This document shows, one piece after another, positions 1 through 9,842 of a stretch of DNA of 32,734 nucleotides; positions within the stretch are counted from its first letter, which is position 1, and every line of letters begins with the position of its first letter. Origin of the DNA: Patescibacteria group bacterium (lineage in GTDB: Bacteria; Patescibacteriota; Minisyncoccia; Moranbacterales; SCTJ01); the NCBI GenBank assembly GCA_004297805.1, contig SCTJ01000019.1, positions 1-32,734 of the forward strand. Reading direction: 5' to 3'. The notes below the pieces were generated by a model. That model worked only from the letters and a program-made list of their open reading frames with translations, made no database searches and had not been told where the DNA came from. A program made the position numbers and the translations under genes.

Positions 1-1006
1 TAAGCGCTCCCTCAAGTTCGCGGATATTGTTTTTGATATTTTCTGCAATGAAAAGAATAACCGCGTCATCTAAGCGGAGGCCTCGGTCAACCGATTTGGC
101 CTTTAAAATAGCCATTCTCGTCTCGATGTCTGGCCGGCTCACGTCAGCAATCATCCCTCCCTCAAAGCGGGAGCGAAGACGCTCTTCGAGGGTGGGGATT
201 TCCTTGGGAGGACGGTCACTGGAAATAACAATTTGTTTGTTAATTTGGTAAAGAGCGTTGAAAATGTGAAAAAACTCATTTTGTGTTTTTTCTTTACCGG
301 CTAAAAACTGGACGTCATCAATAATTAGGAGATCAATTTTTTGATATTCATTTTTGAATTGAGCGATTTGTTGGTTTTTGATAGAATCTATTAATTCATT
401 GGCAAATCGCTCGGAGGTCATGTAGCGAATCTGTTTGGTAGGATCGTGTCGCAGAACTTCATTGCCAATAGACTGTAATAGGTGAGTTTTCCCAAGGCCT
501 ACCCCACCGTAGATGAAAAGAGGGTTGTAAACGCGGCCGAGATTTTGGGAAACGGCAAAACAGGCCGCCCGGGCCAGCTCATTGTTTTCGCCGACAATAA
601 AACTCTCAAATGTGTAGCGAGAGTTGAGATTCGAATCGAAGCCAGCAGAAGGAGCGGTAGGCTTGACTAGATGGTCGATTAATGGTCTGGCATAACGGAC
701 AGATTGAGCCGGACTCATAATGGCGTCCACGTTTTTGGCTTCAGAGAGGGATGATTCCTGAGGACTGTAGATGTGGCAACTGATTTCTCGAATAGATTCA
801 TCGGCGCCACGCAGTGCTCTTAATATATAGGCGTTATATTTATTTTCCAACCACTCCTTGGCAAAACCATTGGGAACACCAATGACAACCGCCCCGTTTT
901 CCACAGAAAGAATGCGGGTATTTTTGAACCAGGTGATGAAGTTGGCCCGTGATATAGACAGCTCTATTTCCCCCATGGCAGTCTGCCAGAGCTCCTCATT
1001 GGTCAT
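1..1006 (-). CDS. dnaA: Chromosomal replication initiator DnaA (3' end truncated by window edge)
   Basis: Reverse-strand reading from ATG at 1006 gives MTNEELWQTAMGEIELSISRANFITWFKNTRILSVENGAVVIGVPNGFAKEWLENKYNAYILRALRG..., and near the edge ...LFIAENIKNNIRELEGAL, typical DnaA; runs off the window so is absent from the ORF track. Confidence 0.95.
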   Translation of the reverse strand, partial: MTNEELWQTAMGEIELSISRANFITWFKNTRILSVENGAVVIGVPNGFAKEWLENKYNAYILRALRGADESIREISCHIYSPQESSLSEAKNVDAIMSPAQSVRYARPLIDHLVKPTAPSAGFDSNLNSRYTFESFIVGENNELARAACFAVSQNLGRVYNPLFIYGGVGLGKTHLLQSIGNEVLRHDPTKQIRYMTSERFANELIDSIKNQQIAQFKNEYQKIDLLIIDDVQFLAGKEKTQNEFFHIFNALYQINKQIVISSDRPPKEIPTLEERLRSRFEGGMIADVSRPDIETRMAILKAKSVDRGLRLDDAVILFIAENIKNNIRELEGAL

Positions 1007-1311
1007 AGAAAGCTGTTTAAAAGAGTTAGATTAGTCTCGGTAGTATACCACAGCCAGAAAAAATGTCGCAACCTGAGGTTTTGTTGACAACCTGTTGACA
1101 AGGTGTTTATAGCTGAATGTCCACGGGTTGTGCACAGGAGGCGCCGCTGGGCCTCAGCGCATCTCCCGAAGAATAAATTGAGACATGCCCGGGGGTGTCA
1201 TGGTGACGACGAGTTTAAAGCCAGGTGGCCAAAAGGTGCTTAAAATATAGACAAAACGAGTTTACAGAATCAGAAATGAATGATAGTGTGAAAGGACAGT
1301 AAGAGGGAAAT

Positions 1312-1833
1312 ATGCAAGCTTTCTATCAGTTTATCCAAAATAACGTTGTTTGGGTGGCCCTGGGCTCAGGAGCGCTAAGTTTGGTGGCGCTTTTTATTGC
1401 CATAAGCGCTCTACTGCGAGCGAGAGCTGCTCAAATTAAGAGCCGTGCTTTTTTTGAAGGAAAAAATGGCAAGGATCTGGAAGAGGTCATGGTGAATAAT
1501 GCCGAGGAATTAAGCAACCTAGACAAAGATATCCAGGAATTGTACGCCATCTCTAACAAGATTAACGCACTAGCGCTAAGGAGCATCCATAGAGTGGGAG
1601 TGATTAGATTTAACCCCTTCAAGGATATTGGAGGGGATCAAAGTTTTTCTGTGGCCCTGCTGGACGGCAAGGGAAGCGGGGCAACTATCTCCTCTCTTCA
1701 TACCCGGGAGGGGACGCGAGTCTACGTAAAGCCTATTTTATTGGGGAAATCAGAGAAATATCCATTAACTGACGAAGAGCAACAGGCAATTAAGATCGCT
1801 AGCATTACCAAGGGCGAAAAGACAACCGAGTAA
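1312..1833 (+). CDS. DUF4446-like protein with N-terminal TM helix
   Basis: N-terminal hydrophobic helix, then VIRFNPFKDIGGDQSFSVALLDGKGSGATISSLHTREGTRVYVKPI, the DUF4446 signature as I recall it. Confidence 0.8.
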   Translation: MQAFYQFIQNNVVWVALGSGALSLVALFIAISALLRARAAQIKSRAFFEGKNGKDLEEVMVNNAEELSNLDKDIQELYAISNKINALALRSIHRVGVIRFNPFKDIGGDQSFSVALLDGKGSGATISSLHTREGTRVYVKPILLGKSEKYPLTDEEQQAIKIASITKGEKTTE

Positions 1834-1864
1834 CTTTTTTATCTAGTTTATCTAGTTATCAATC

Positions 1865-3643
1865 ATGCAACAACCAGAAGGCACAACGAAGGCTGTCAAA
1901 ATCCCATCCTCAGTTACCGTGAAGCGGTTCGCCGAGATTCTTGGCGTGCCCGTAGCGCGGGTGATTACGGAGCTTATGCGCAATAAGATCCTAGCGACTA
2001 TTAATGAGGAAATTGACTTTGAAACAGCCGCGATTATTGCCCAAGACCTGGGTTTTGTGACTGAAGAAGACCTTGGCGAACAAGGTGATGCGATGACTTT
2101 GGAAAAATTAGTAGAGATCTGTAAAAAAGAAAGCGAATCTGGGGATAAATTGCCGGAGCGACCGGCCGTAGTGACTATTTTGGGGCATGTTGACCACGGC
2201 AAAACCACCCTACTAGATGCTATCCGTAAAACAAGCGTAGCCGCTGGGGAGGCAGGAGGGATTACTCAGCACATCCGGGCCTACCAGGTCAAGAAGAAAG
2301 GCAAGACGATCACTTTTGTTGATACGCCTGGGCACGAGGCCTTTTCGGCTATGCGCGAACGAGGCGTTAGCATTGCGGACATAGCTATTTTGGTGGTAGC
2401 CGCCGATGACGGGGTGCGCCCACAAACCAAGGAGGTTATTGAATACCTGAAAGAGAAGAAAATTCCAACAATTGTGGCAGTAAATAAAGTTGATAAGCCC
2501 GAAGCAAATGTTCCGCGAGTTAAGCAAGAGCTGTCTGATAACGGTATTTTAATTGAAGAATGGGGTGGGCAGACCATGAGTGTTGAGGTAAGCGCCAAAC
2601 AAAACAAGGGAATCGATGATCTATTGGAGCGAGTTATGTTACTGTCTGAAGTAGAGAACTTTCGGGCTGACACAAAGCGCGACGGATTGGCAGTGGTGCT
2701 CGAATCGCACTTAGACCCTCAGAAGGGTCCCATCGCCACAGTGCTAGTGAAAACCGGAACGCTGAAAGTCGGGCAAGATATTGTGGCGGGGAGCGTATTT
2801 GGCCGAATCAAAAAAATCGAAGATTATGCCGGAAAAAACGTGCCGATGGCTGGACCATCGGTTCCTGTTTCTATCCTGGGATTGGGTGGCGTAGCTAACG
2901 TGAATGATATTGTTCAAATAGCCGATCGAAATATCACTCGGGCTAAGGCACGAGAAGGTGCGCAGAGTGGCATGCAGCGGCGGAAAGAAATGATCAAATC
3001 CAATAGCGAGACCTCAGGCGAGGGTGAGTTGAAGAAATTTCGACTGATCGTTAAAACGGACGTGCAGGGGTCCCTAGAGGCGATTGAACAGATCTTAGGG
3101 ACCATCAAATCTGACGAAGTGGTGCTGGAATATGTGGCCACCGGCATCGGGAATATTACAGAATCGGATGTTAAGCTAGCCGAAAGTGCCAGTGCTAAAA
3201 TATTTGGATTTAATGTGGTAGCTACGCCAGTGGCTAAACGCTTGTCTGAAGGGAGTGAGACAGAAATTAAAGTCTACAGTATTATCTATGAGTTGGTGGC
3301 CAAGATCAAAGAAGAAATGGCAGCGCTATTGCCGCCAGAATTAGTGCGAACCGATTTTGGACGGCTGGCTGTCTTGGCGATTTTCAAAACTGGCAAACGA
3401 GACATGATTGTGGGTGGGCGAGTCTCCGAAGGCAAGGTGATGCGGGGATCGCTGATCGAAGTCAAACGAGAGGATGAAATTATTGGCAAGGGACGTTTGG
3501 GCAACTTGCAACAAAACAAAGAAAACGCAGATGAGGTTGGCCAGGGGAATGAATGCGGGCTAACGTTCGATGGGGAAACAAAGATAAAGATAGGCGACAC
3601 CCTCTTGTTTTATAAAGAGGAGGAGAAGCGCCGGGCGCTCTAA
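1865..3643 (+). CDS. infB: Translation initiation factor IF-2 (short form)
   Basis: GTPase motifs GHVDHGKTTLLD, DTPGHEAF, NKVDKP; C-terminal IF2 domains; followed by rbfA. Confidence 0.98.
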   Translation: MQQPEGTTKAVKIPSSVTVKRFAEILGVPVARVITELMRNKILATINEEIDFETAAIIAQDLGFVTEEDLGEQGDAMTLEKLVEICKKESESGDKLPERPAVVTILGHVDHGKTTLLDAIRKTSVAAGEAGGITQHIRAYQVKKKGKTITFVDTPGHEAFSAMRERGVSIADIAILVVAADDGVRPQTKEVIEYLKEKKIPTIVAVNKVDKPEANVPRVKQELSDNGILIEEWGGQTMSVEVSAKQNKGIDDLLERVMLLSEVENFRADTKRDGLAVVLESHLDPQKGPIATVLVKTGTLKVGQDIVAGSVFGRIKKIEDYAGKNVPMAGPSVPVSILGLGGVANVNDIVQIADRNITRAKAREGAQSGMQRRKEMIKSNSETSGEGELKKFRLIVKTDVQGSLEAIEQILGTIKSDEVVLEYVATGIGNITESDVKLAESASAKIFGFNVVATPVAKRLSEGSETEIKVYSIIYELVAKIKEEMAALLPPELVRTDFGRLAVLAIFKTGKRDMIVGGRVSEGKVMRGSLIEVKREDEIIGKGRLGNLQQNKENADEVGQGNECGLTFDGETKIKIGDTLLFYKEEEKRRAL

Positions 3644-3672
3644 AGGGCTTTTAGCTGATCAATTATCTTTAG

Positions 3673-4023
3673 ATGGCAACGCATCGAATCTCAAAAATAA
3701 ATGAGCTTCTCCGGCAGCATCTAGCCGAGCTTATTGAACGCGAACTCTCCTTGAAACCAGGCGTTCTGTTGACGATTGCCAAGGTTGACACTAGTCGAGA
3801 CCTTCGCTATACTCGGGTGTTCGTGAGTGTGTTTCCGGAGCAAGAGCTAAACTATGGCCTGGAGACCCTTCGAAAAGAAATCCATACAATTCAGGGCAAA
3901 TTGAACAAATTACTGAGCATGAAACCATTACCGAGAGTGGAATTCGTTTCGGATACCACCGAGGTTAGGGCGAATGAAGTAGAGTTGTTACTTGCCAAAA
4001 TTAAGGACGAACATGCGAGTTAG
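3673..4023 (+). CDS. rbfA: Ribosome-binding factor A
   Basis: RISKINELLRQHLAELIERE...VTIAKVDTSRDLRYTRVFVSV-like RbfA pattern, immediately downstream of infB. Confidence 0.93.
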   Translation: MATHRISKINELLRQHLAELIERELSLKPGVLLTIAKVDTSRDLRYTRVFVSVFPEQELNYGLETLRKEIHTIQGKLNKLLSMKPLPRVEFVSDTTEVRANEVELLLAKIKDEHAS

Positions 4024-4046
4024 TGGAGCCTGATATTTTGTGAGGT

Positions 4047-4073
4047 CGCCCGCATTGCATGCGGGCTATTTTT
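4047..4073 (+). terminator. Hairpin GCCCGCAT-TGC-ATGCGGGC followed by TATTTTT, abutting the next start codon
   Basis: 8-bp perfect inverted repeat plus T-tract. Confidence 0.7.
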
Positions 4074-5042
4074 ATGCACACTTTTTCTTCAGAGTTTCAT
4101 ACTCTCCAATACATTATAACCAAGGCCGAGCGAATTCTGCTGATGGCCCATTCAAGTCCGGACGCTGATACTGTGGGGGCAGTTTTGGCGCTGAAAAATT
4201 ACAGCTTAGGAATGGGCAAGCAAGTTGACGTTGCCTGTTTTGATCCTTTCCCGGAATTTTTGAAAGATGTTGTTGAGGGAATCTTTATTGTTCCCGATCG
4301 ACTCGAGTTAACATCGTATGACGCGGTGATTGCCTGCGACAGTGTGGAACGGGGTTTTCATAAGATTGTCGGGAAGCTTAACGCGGGACAGGTGACAGTG
4401 TTGATCGATCATCACCCGGATATTAATCTGAAAGGGGATTTAAGCCTTATCGATGCCAGCTATTCGTCGGTGTGTGAGCTGCTGTACGACTTCTTCATAG
4501 CCACCAAAACGCCAATCTCAAAGCAAATGGCGACCTGTCTAGCATTGGGGATTTTGGGCGACACGGGGGCTTTTCAGCATTCAAACACGACCGCTCGGGT
4601 CATGGAGGTAGCCTCGGACTTAATGCGGCACGGGGCGCCCGTAGCGCGCATCATCGAGTCTGTTTTTTCCAATAAAAAGTTATCGACGCTCAAACTTTGG
4701 GGACGCGCTTTCGAACGAGCCAAGATAAATCAACGGAATGGCATGATCGTCACGGTGGTTACTCACGAAGACTTGGTCGAGTGCGGCGCCACATCCGATG
4801 ATATTGCTCAAGTAGCTTCTATTCTCAATACCGTTCCGGGCACAAAGTTTTCACTCATTCTTTCAGAGCGTGGCAACGGTTTGGTGAAGGGCAGCCTGCG
4901 CTCCGAGGAATATAAAAATACGGATGTGTCAGAAATTGCACATCAGTTCGGAGGTGGTGGTCACAGGCTCGCCAGTGGCTTTGAAGTGCAGGGCCGGATC
5001 AGCGAAACGCCCGAGGGCTGGGAAATTATTCCGGGAGTCTAA
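4074..5042 (+). CDS. DHH/DHHA1 phosphoesterase (NrnA-like oligoribonuclease / pAp phosphatase family)
   Basis: HSSPDADTVGAVLAL, DHHPDINL, GGGGHRLASGF motifs; start moved from 4059 to 4074 because the upstream part is a hairpin. Confidence 0.9.
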   Translation: MHTFSSEFHTLQYIITKAERILLMAHSSPDADTVGAVLALKNYSLGMGKQVDVACFDPFPEFLKDVVEGIFIVPDRLELTSYDAVIACDSVERGFHKIVGKLNAGQVTVLIDHHPDINLKGDLSLIDASYSSVCELLYDFFIATKTPISKQMATCLALGILGDTGAFQHSNTTARVMEVASDLMRHGAPVARIIESVFSNKKLSTLKLWGRAFERAKINQRNGMIVTVVTHEDLVECGATSDDIAQVASILNTVPGTKFSLILSERGNGLVKGSLRSEEYKNTDVSEIAHQFGGGGHRLASGFEVQGRISETPEGWEIIPGV

Positions 5043-5772
5043 AATCGTGAACACTGACATCTTCGTCAACGACCACAAATGAGCAGGTCTCAAGCCAGTC
5101 CCCAGTGTTGGCATAGACCAGTCCCTGGCTGTCATGAACCAACTCTGACCAGTGAGTGTGTCCCACAATAATTCCGTCAACTCCGCGAGAGTGGGCATAG
5201 CGCAAGGCGGCTTTGCGAATCTTTTCGACGATACTGGCATAGCGTTGTGAATGTTTTTGTGCGGCCAAGGAGATTTGTAAACCGACAAAACGTTTACAGA
5301 AAGCTGCGAATTTGATAAGGGCCACATAGGCTTGGTCGAGAATCAAAGAGAGCACCACGTGGTTGCTGGTGAAGGCATCAAACTCATCTCCATGCAGGAC
5401 TAGATACCTTTTGTGATGGCTTTTAAGTGTGTATTCGTTACGGATCTTTATTTTTCCCAAGGTTACCTTACGGAAGCCGCGAAAGGCACGATCATGGTTG
5501 CCCGGAATGTAAACCAGATGCGTTCCCTGTTCAGCCAGAGAAAGAATCTTGTTCACCACCCGATATTCAGCTGGACCAAGCCTTTTGTAATTAGCATTCC
5601 ACAGTTCAAATAAATCGCCAGCCAGAATCAGGCGCTTGGGCGGCTTAGCGATCAATACATCCAAAAATTTGGCGAAACAATGCGGTCGACTGGCAGCCGA
5701 GCCCAAGTGTTGATCACTCACTATGATGGTGGCATTTCGTGAGTAGTGAGGATCGATGATTTTATCTGGCAT
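5026..5772 (-). CDS. Metallophosphoesterase (LpxH/UDP-2,3-diacylglucosamine hydrolase-like)
   Basis: SDQHLGS, LAGDLFELWN, GNHDR, LHGDEFD, GHTHWSEL motifs; convergent overlap with the upstream gene. Confidence 0.88.
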   Translation of the reverse strand: MPDKIIDPHYSRNATIIVSDQHLGSAASRPHCFAKFLDVLIAKPPKRLILAGDLFELWNANYKRLGPAEYRVVNKILSLAEQGTHLVYIPGNHDRAFRGFRKVTLGKIKIRNEYTLKSHHKRYLVLHGDEFDAFTSNHVVLSLILDQAYVALIKFAAFCKRFVGLQISLAAQKHSQRYASIVEKIRKAALRYAHSRGVDGIIVGHTHWSELVHDSQGLVYANTGDWLETCSFVVVDEDVSVHDFRLPE

Positions 5773-5814
5773 AGCCTAGCCATTGTAGCATTAATATGAT
5801 AGCAAGAAAACGTT

Positions 5815-5850
5815 TTGTCAGGGTCACGTAGCAGTGCTACAATCAAATTT
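5815..5850 (+). promoter_or_regulatory. Promoter TTGTCA-N17-TACAAT, 7 nt before ATG
   Basis: Near-consensus sigma70-type hexamers with optimal spacing; implies leaderless mRNA for nfo. Confidence 0.6.
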
Positions 5851-6678
5851 ATGACCATGCATATTGGGTGCCACGTATCTATTGTTGGGGGCGTGCAAAA
5901 CGCTCCAGAACGAGCTGCGGCGCTAGGCGCCGAGGTAATGCAGATTTTTACGCGCTCTCCACAAGGAGGAAAAGCACCCGAGTTGACGGCGGATATCATT
6001 CAGGAGTTCAAAGCTCAGGTTGCGAAACACAAATTGCAAGGGATATACGTCCATACCCCGTACTATATTAATTTTGCCTCAGGCAACAATCGGATTCGTT
6101 ATGGATCGGTGAGTGTGGTGCGGGATGAACTAGAACGAGCCTCGCTGCTCGGAGCTAAATATGTGATGACTCACTTGGGTTCAGGCAAGGACCTGGGCAG
6201 GGCCGGCGCAATTCAAAAAACTGTTGAAATGCTAGACAAGACACTCACTGGATATATTGGATCAACCAAACTCTTGATTGAAAACAGTGCCGGAGCGGGT
6301 GAAATTATCGGGGACACCCTGGAAGAAATCGCTGAAATTATCCGGTTAGTTGGAAGTAGTACTATAGCCGGAATATGCCTGGATACGCAACACTCCTTTG
6401 CTTCTGGCTATGATTGGCGGGATTTCACCGAAACTATTCAGCGGGTAGATAGCGAACTGGGAATTGATAAAATAAAGTTAATGCACGCGAATGATAGTCA
6501 GACGGAGCTTGGTTCCAAAAAAGATCGGCACGAGCATATTGGGGAGGGCAAAATCGGTAGCGAGGCTTTCAGGAATATCGTGACCTTTGCCAAGCAGCAC
6601 GACATAGACATGCTCTGCGAGACGGAGCATGATCGGGTGGTTGAGGACATGCAATTATTGGCCAAAATGCGCGACTGA
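5851..6678 (+). CDS. nfo: Deoxyribonuclease IV (AP endonuclease, Nfo family)
   Basis: MTMHIGCHVSIVGGVQNAPERAAALGAEVMQIFTRSPQG, LLIENSAGAG, CLDTQHSFASGYD, HANDSQTELGSKKDRHEHIGEG. Confidence 0.95.
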   Translation: MTMHIGCHVSIVGGVQNAPERAAALGAEVMQIFTRSPQGGKAPELTADIIQEFKAQVAKHKLQGIYVHTPYYINFASGNNRIRYGSVSVVRDELERASLLGAKYVMTHLGSGKDLGRAGAIQKTVEMLDKTLTGYIGSTKLLIENSAGAGEIIGDTLEEIAEIIRLVGSSTIAGICLDTQHSFASGYDWRDFTETIQRVDSELGIDKIKLMHANDSQTELGSKKDRHEHIGEGKIGSEAFRNIVTFAKQHDIDMLCETEHDRVVEDMQLLAKMRD

Positions 6679-7939
6679 AAAAGTTAAACCTCTAAACACA
6701 AAGCATGTGGACCAATTCAAAAGAATTATCCAAAGACTAGAGAAAGTAAAAGAATTGGCCGGGTTGGATGACAAGGCCTTTGCTCTACTGAGCGAGCCGC
6801 AAAAGGTTTTGGAGGTAAACATACCCGTCAAAATGGACGACGGAACCATGAAGATATTCAAGGGTTATCGTGCCCAGTTCAATGATGCGCGCGGACCGTT
6901 TAAGGGTGGAATTCGATTTCATCCAGCGGTTACTTATGACGAAGTAAAAACTCTCTCGGCCTGGATGACTTTCAAAACGGCCGCCGTTAATCTTCCGTTG
7001 GGCGGAAGCAAGGGAGGCGTGGTTGTCGACCCCAAGGAACTCTCGGATCGGGAACTGGAGGCATTGTCGCGTAGATATGCTCAGGCCATTCACAAGTTAA
7101 TTGGTCCAGAGGTGGATGTGCCAGCGCCAGATGTGGCGACGGACCCACGGATTATGGCCTGGATGATGGATGAATATGAAAAAATAGTTGGTCGACACCA
7201 GCCAGGGGTTATTACTGGCAAACCCCTCAGTATCGGTGGATCTGCCGCTCGCTCTTACTCGACAGCTCAAGGTGGCGCCTTTGTGTTGGATGAGGCGGCC
7301 AAGAAAATCGGTTTGCACAAGGGCGCCACGGTGGCCATTGAAGGATTTGGGAATGCGGGCAGCCACATGGCACTCATCCTGCAAAAAATGGGCTACAAAA
7401 TTACGGCGGTAAGTGATTCACGGGGCACAGCGGTAAATTGCATGGGGCTGGATGTGCAAGGATTGATCGAACATAAAGAGCAGACTGGTTCGGTGCGCAA
7501 CTACGTGGGTGGAGAAAAATTTGTGGGTAGTCATTGTTTTGAGCAGGACACGGATATTCTCATTCCGGCGGCCCTCGAAAATTCGATTACTCAAGAGAAC
7601 GCCGAGATTATCAAGGCCAAGCTGATCGTAGAGTTGGCCAACGGGCCGATTACCCCAGAAGCTGACGAAATATTATTACAAAAAGGGAAAATGATTGTAC
7701 CCGATATTTTGGCCAATGCCGGCGGGGTAATGGTGAGTTATTTCGAACAGGTCCAAAATGCCTACGGATACTATTGGACGGAGCATGAAGTGCTGGCGAA
7801 GCTAGAGGGTGGCATGCGTAAATCTTTCGAAGAGATTTGGGCAGTCAAAGAAAAATATCAAACGGACCTACGCACCGCCGCGTATATTTTGGCGACCGAA
7901 CGCATCGTACAGGCGATGAGGGATCGAGGTTGGATATAG
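6629..7939 (+). CDS. gdhA: Glu/Leu/Phe/Val dehydrogenase family (glutamate dehydrogenase-like); exact start uncertain (6629..~6710)
   Basis: ARGPFKGGIRFHP, NLPLGGSKGGVVVDP, EGFGNAGSHMA, ANAGGVMVSYFE; short overlap with the 3' end of nfo. Confidence 0.93.
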   Translation: MIGWLRTCNYWPKCATEKVKPLNTKHVDQFKRIIQRLEKVKELAGLDDKAFALLSEPQKVLEVNIPVKMDDGTMKIFKGYRAQFNDARGPFKGGIRFHPAVTYDEVKTLSAWMTFKTAAVNLPLGGSKGGVVVDPKELSDRELEALSRRYAQAIHKLIGPEVDVPAPDVATDPRIMAWMMDEYEKIVGRHQPGVITGKPLSIGGSAARSYSTAQGGAFVLDEAAKKIGLHKGATVAIEGFGNAGSHMALILQKMGYKITAVSDSRGTAVNCMGLDVQGLIEHKEQTGSVRNYVGGEKFVGSHCFEQDTDILIPAALENSITQENAEIIKAKLIVELANGPITPEADEILLQKGKMIVPDILANAGGVMVSYFEQVQNAYGYYWTEHEVLAKLEGGMRKSFEEIWAVKEKYQTDLRTAAYILATERIVQAMRDRGWI

Positions 7940-7980
7940 CGCCTCGCTCAAATTAAAAATTTAAATCTCAAAATTCAAAA

Positions 7981-8005
7981 TAACCCCGATACATGTCGGG
8001 GTTTT
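7981..8005. terminator. Hairpin AACCCCGA-TACATG-TCGGGGTT
   Basis: Perfect GC-rich inverted repeat with T/A flanks between convergent genes. Confidence 0.8.
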
Positions 8006-8020
8006 GGGTATAGAAAACTC

Positions 8021-8764
8021 TTAGTTAATACTCTGTGCCCCGAGCCAGGCTAGTTCAAAGATGGCTCTTTGGGAATTGGTTATCTCTTCTGATTCGATGA
8101 GCATCCCGAACATTTCCTGGCCATAACTAGCGATGGCTACTTTGTTGGCGTATATATTAATCTCGTTATCTAAGGGAAAGTATTTTTGATCCAAAATTAC
8201 CGCCTCCCGTAGTTGCTCGTCATTGTGAACCATATAATCCATGGTTTCTTTGGCGCGCTTGAAAATGCCCCTCACTTTAATTCCACTAGCCACTCGCCTT
8301 TCGACATAGTCACTCACATAGTTGGGCAGATCACTCAATCCATCTTCGCCGACATAAACCAAAATGGTGTCTCCGGACTTCAAAGTGCGCAAACTGTCTT
8401 CATACATTTCTTTGATCCCCTCCCGGCCGTTAAAATATCGGATGGCTGGTTTCGATTTGGGAGAATGATAAATCTTTTGTAGATCAGGAATAATGGCTTT
8501 TATTGTAGCTTCTTTTTCCCTTATTAGCTTCAGCAGTTTTTCTGGATCAGCCGGGGAAAAATGTTTGGCTCCGTGCTCAATTGATTTATACAGTAGGCCT
8601 TCTTGCATCAGCTGATCGACCAGATCATAGACCGTCGGTCGTTTAATGCCCGTCTTTTTGGCGATTAAATAGGCTGTTGAACCCCCTGATTCTAGACATG
8701 ACAAATAAACCTCGGCTTTTTTGCCTTCAATATTAATCTGTTTCAGGGCTTCTAAGATATCCAT
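8021..8764 (-). CDS. TrmB-family transcriptional regulator (paralogue 1)
   Basis: N-terminal wHTH (KAEVYLSCLESGGSTAYLIAKKTGIKRPTVYDLVDQLMQEGLL) plus C-terminal sensor-like domain; paralogue of 24937..25674. Confidence 0.85.
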   Translation of the reverse strand: MDILEALKQINIEGKKAEVYLSCLESGGSTAYLIAKKTGIKRPTVYDLVDQLMQEGLLYKSIEHGAKHFSPADPEKLLKLIREKEATIKAIIPDLQKIYHSPKSKPAIRYFNGREGIKEMYEDSLRTLKSGDTILVYVGEDGLSDLPNYVSDYVERRVASGIKVRGIFKRAKETMDYMVHNDEQLREAVILDQKYFPLDNEINIYANKVAIASYGQEMFGMLIESEEITNSQRAIFELAWLGAQSIN

Positions 8765-8771
8765 AAGAGCA

Positions 8772-8800
8772 TAATAGTCGTAATAAACCGACTACTATTA
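8772..8800. promoter_or_regulatory. Inverted repeat TAATAGTCG-N8-CGACTA(CTATTA), candidate operator over the TrmB1 promoter
   Basis: TAGTCG/CGACTA perfect arms; minus-strand TATTAT lies 6 nt from the TrmB1 ATG. Confidence 0.5.
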
Positions 8801-8887
8801 AGCTATAGCCAAATGGCCAAAATGTCAATAATAAAGGTAGATTACAGGAATAAGCGCTATCCGAATATCTACATAAGACGGTAATTA

Positions 8888-8915
8888 TTGACTATCAATA
8901 AAAACGGACTATTAT
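8888..8915 (+). promoter_or_regulatory. Promoter TTGACT-N16-TATTAT for the small-protein cluster, with GACTAT half-sites overlapping both hexamers
   Basis: ttattGACTATcaataaaaacgGACTATtatcac. Confidence 0.5.
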
Positions 8916-8980
8916 CACATGTCGTAGATATGACAAAGAGTTCTTTGAAAATAACGATCTAAGCAAGGAAGGAGTTTGGG

Positions 8981-9157
8981 ATGAAAACATTAGTAATGAC
9001 ACGAAGAATGGTAGTAAGCCTGGTCTCTATTTATTTCCTCGCAAAACTACCGCCCACTGCATTGATCACTGGAACTGTCCTGGGGGCGGTATGTCTCTGG
9101 CCAGTTATCAGACACAGTATCAAAAATAGTATCAAAAACAGGAGGAACAAGAAATGA
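8981..9157 (+). CDS. Small membrane protein, 58 aa
   Basis: MKTLVMTRRMVVSLVSIYFLAKLPPTALITGTVLGAVCLWPVIRHSIKNSIKNRRNKK; SD AAGGAAGGAG; ATGA overlap with the next gene; below the ORF-track length cut-off. Confidence 0.65.
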   Translation: MKTLVMTRRMVVSLVSIYFLAKLPPTALITGTVLGAVCLWPVIRHSIKNSIKNRRNKK

Positions 9158-9597
9158 ACACTCTGACGTGGATCGTCTCGGTAGTCGCCTACTTTGTCTT
9201 CAATTACGCTTTCGCCCTACTCAATCTGTGGGTATGGAAGAAACGGGTGAGAATAGAGAAAGTCTACGAGAAGAGATACGGAGAACCCTACGAGATAGAG
9301 GTTGTGAGGATGAGCCGCTTCGTGGCAATACTCTGGCCAAGCTATTTGCACCTAACAATGCCAGAGTCGAAAGAGGATGTCCGTGCAAACAGCTTTCTGA
9401 TCAACGATTCGGAGGACAAGGGCGGTTATCTCTTGTTGATGACTGTCGCCGGGTCGACCATTGAAGTCATGCACCTAGTCATCTTCTGGTTGTATATGGC
9501 TCCAATTGTTATAGCCCTCCCCTTTTTGCTCGGGAAGCTCTTCCGATTCGGGCTAGAAATAGTTACTCGGTTACCCGGAGCCAAGAAGGTTCTCTAG
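9154..9597 (+). CDS. Hypothetical membrane protein, 147 aa
   Basis: Two hydrophobic segments, SD AGGAGGA, translationally coupled (ATGA) to the upstream small ORF. Confidence 0.75.
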   Translation: MNTLTWIVSVVAYFVFNYAFALLNLWVWKKRVRIEKVYEKRYGEPYEIEVVRMSRFVAILWPSYLHLTMPESKEDVRANSFLINDSEDKGGYLLLMTVAGSTIEVMHLVIFWLYMAPIVIALPFLLGKLFRFGLEIVTRLPGAKKVL

Positions 9598-9686
9598 CGA
9601 CAGAAGAGGGAGGAAGGAAAACGAGGAAAGAGGTTCTTTTTGTGAGCATAATTCAAGGCGCGTGGCGCCAGGGGAGGTAAAATAAC

Positions 9687-9842
9687 ATGGGAAGGTGGCT
9701 TTGGAAAGCAATTTGTGAGCGTCCCGACCTTCTAGAGTTACTAAAGAAGGAAGTGCCATCCGAGGTCTTGGACCGTATCAGGGATGATTTACCACCCAAG
9801 GTTCCTGAACAAATAGAACAACCGGAAAGCAAAAAGGAGTAG
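9687..9842 (+). CDS. Small hydrophilic protein, 51 aa
   Basis: MGRWLWKAICERPDLLELLKKEVPSEVLDRIRDDLPPKVPEQIEQPESKKE preceded by SD GGGGAGG. Confidence 0.55.
   Translation: MGRWLWKAICERPDLLELLKKEVPSEVLDRIRDDLPPKVPEQIEQPESKKE

Noticed and set aside
1075-1140. Possible oriC/DnaA boxes upstream of dnaA (TTGTTGACA, CTGTTGACA, ATGTCCACG, TTGTGCACA)
   Set aside because: Only TTGTGCACA is within one mismatch of TTATNCACA; the rest have about three mismatches. Not enough to call an origin without GC skew.
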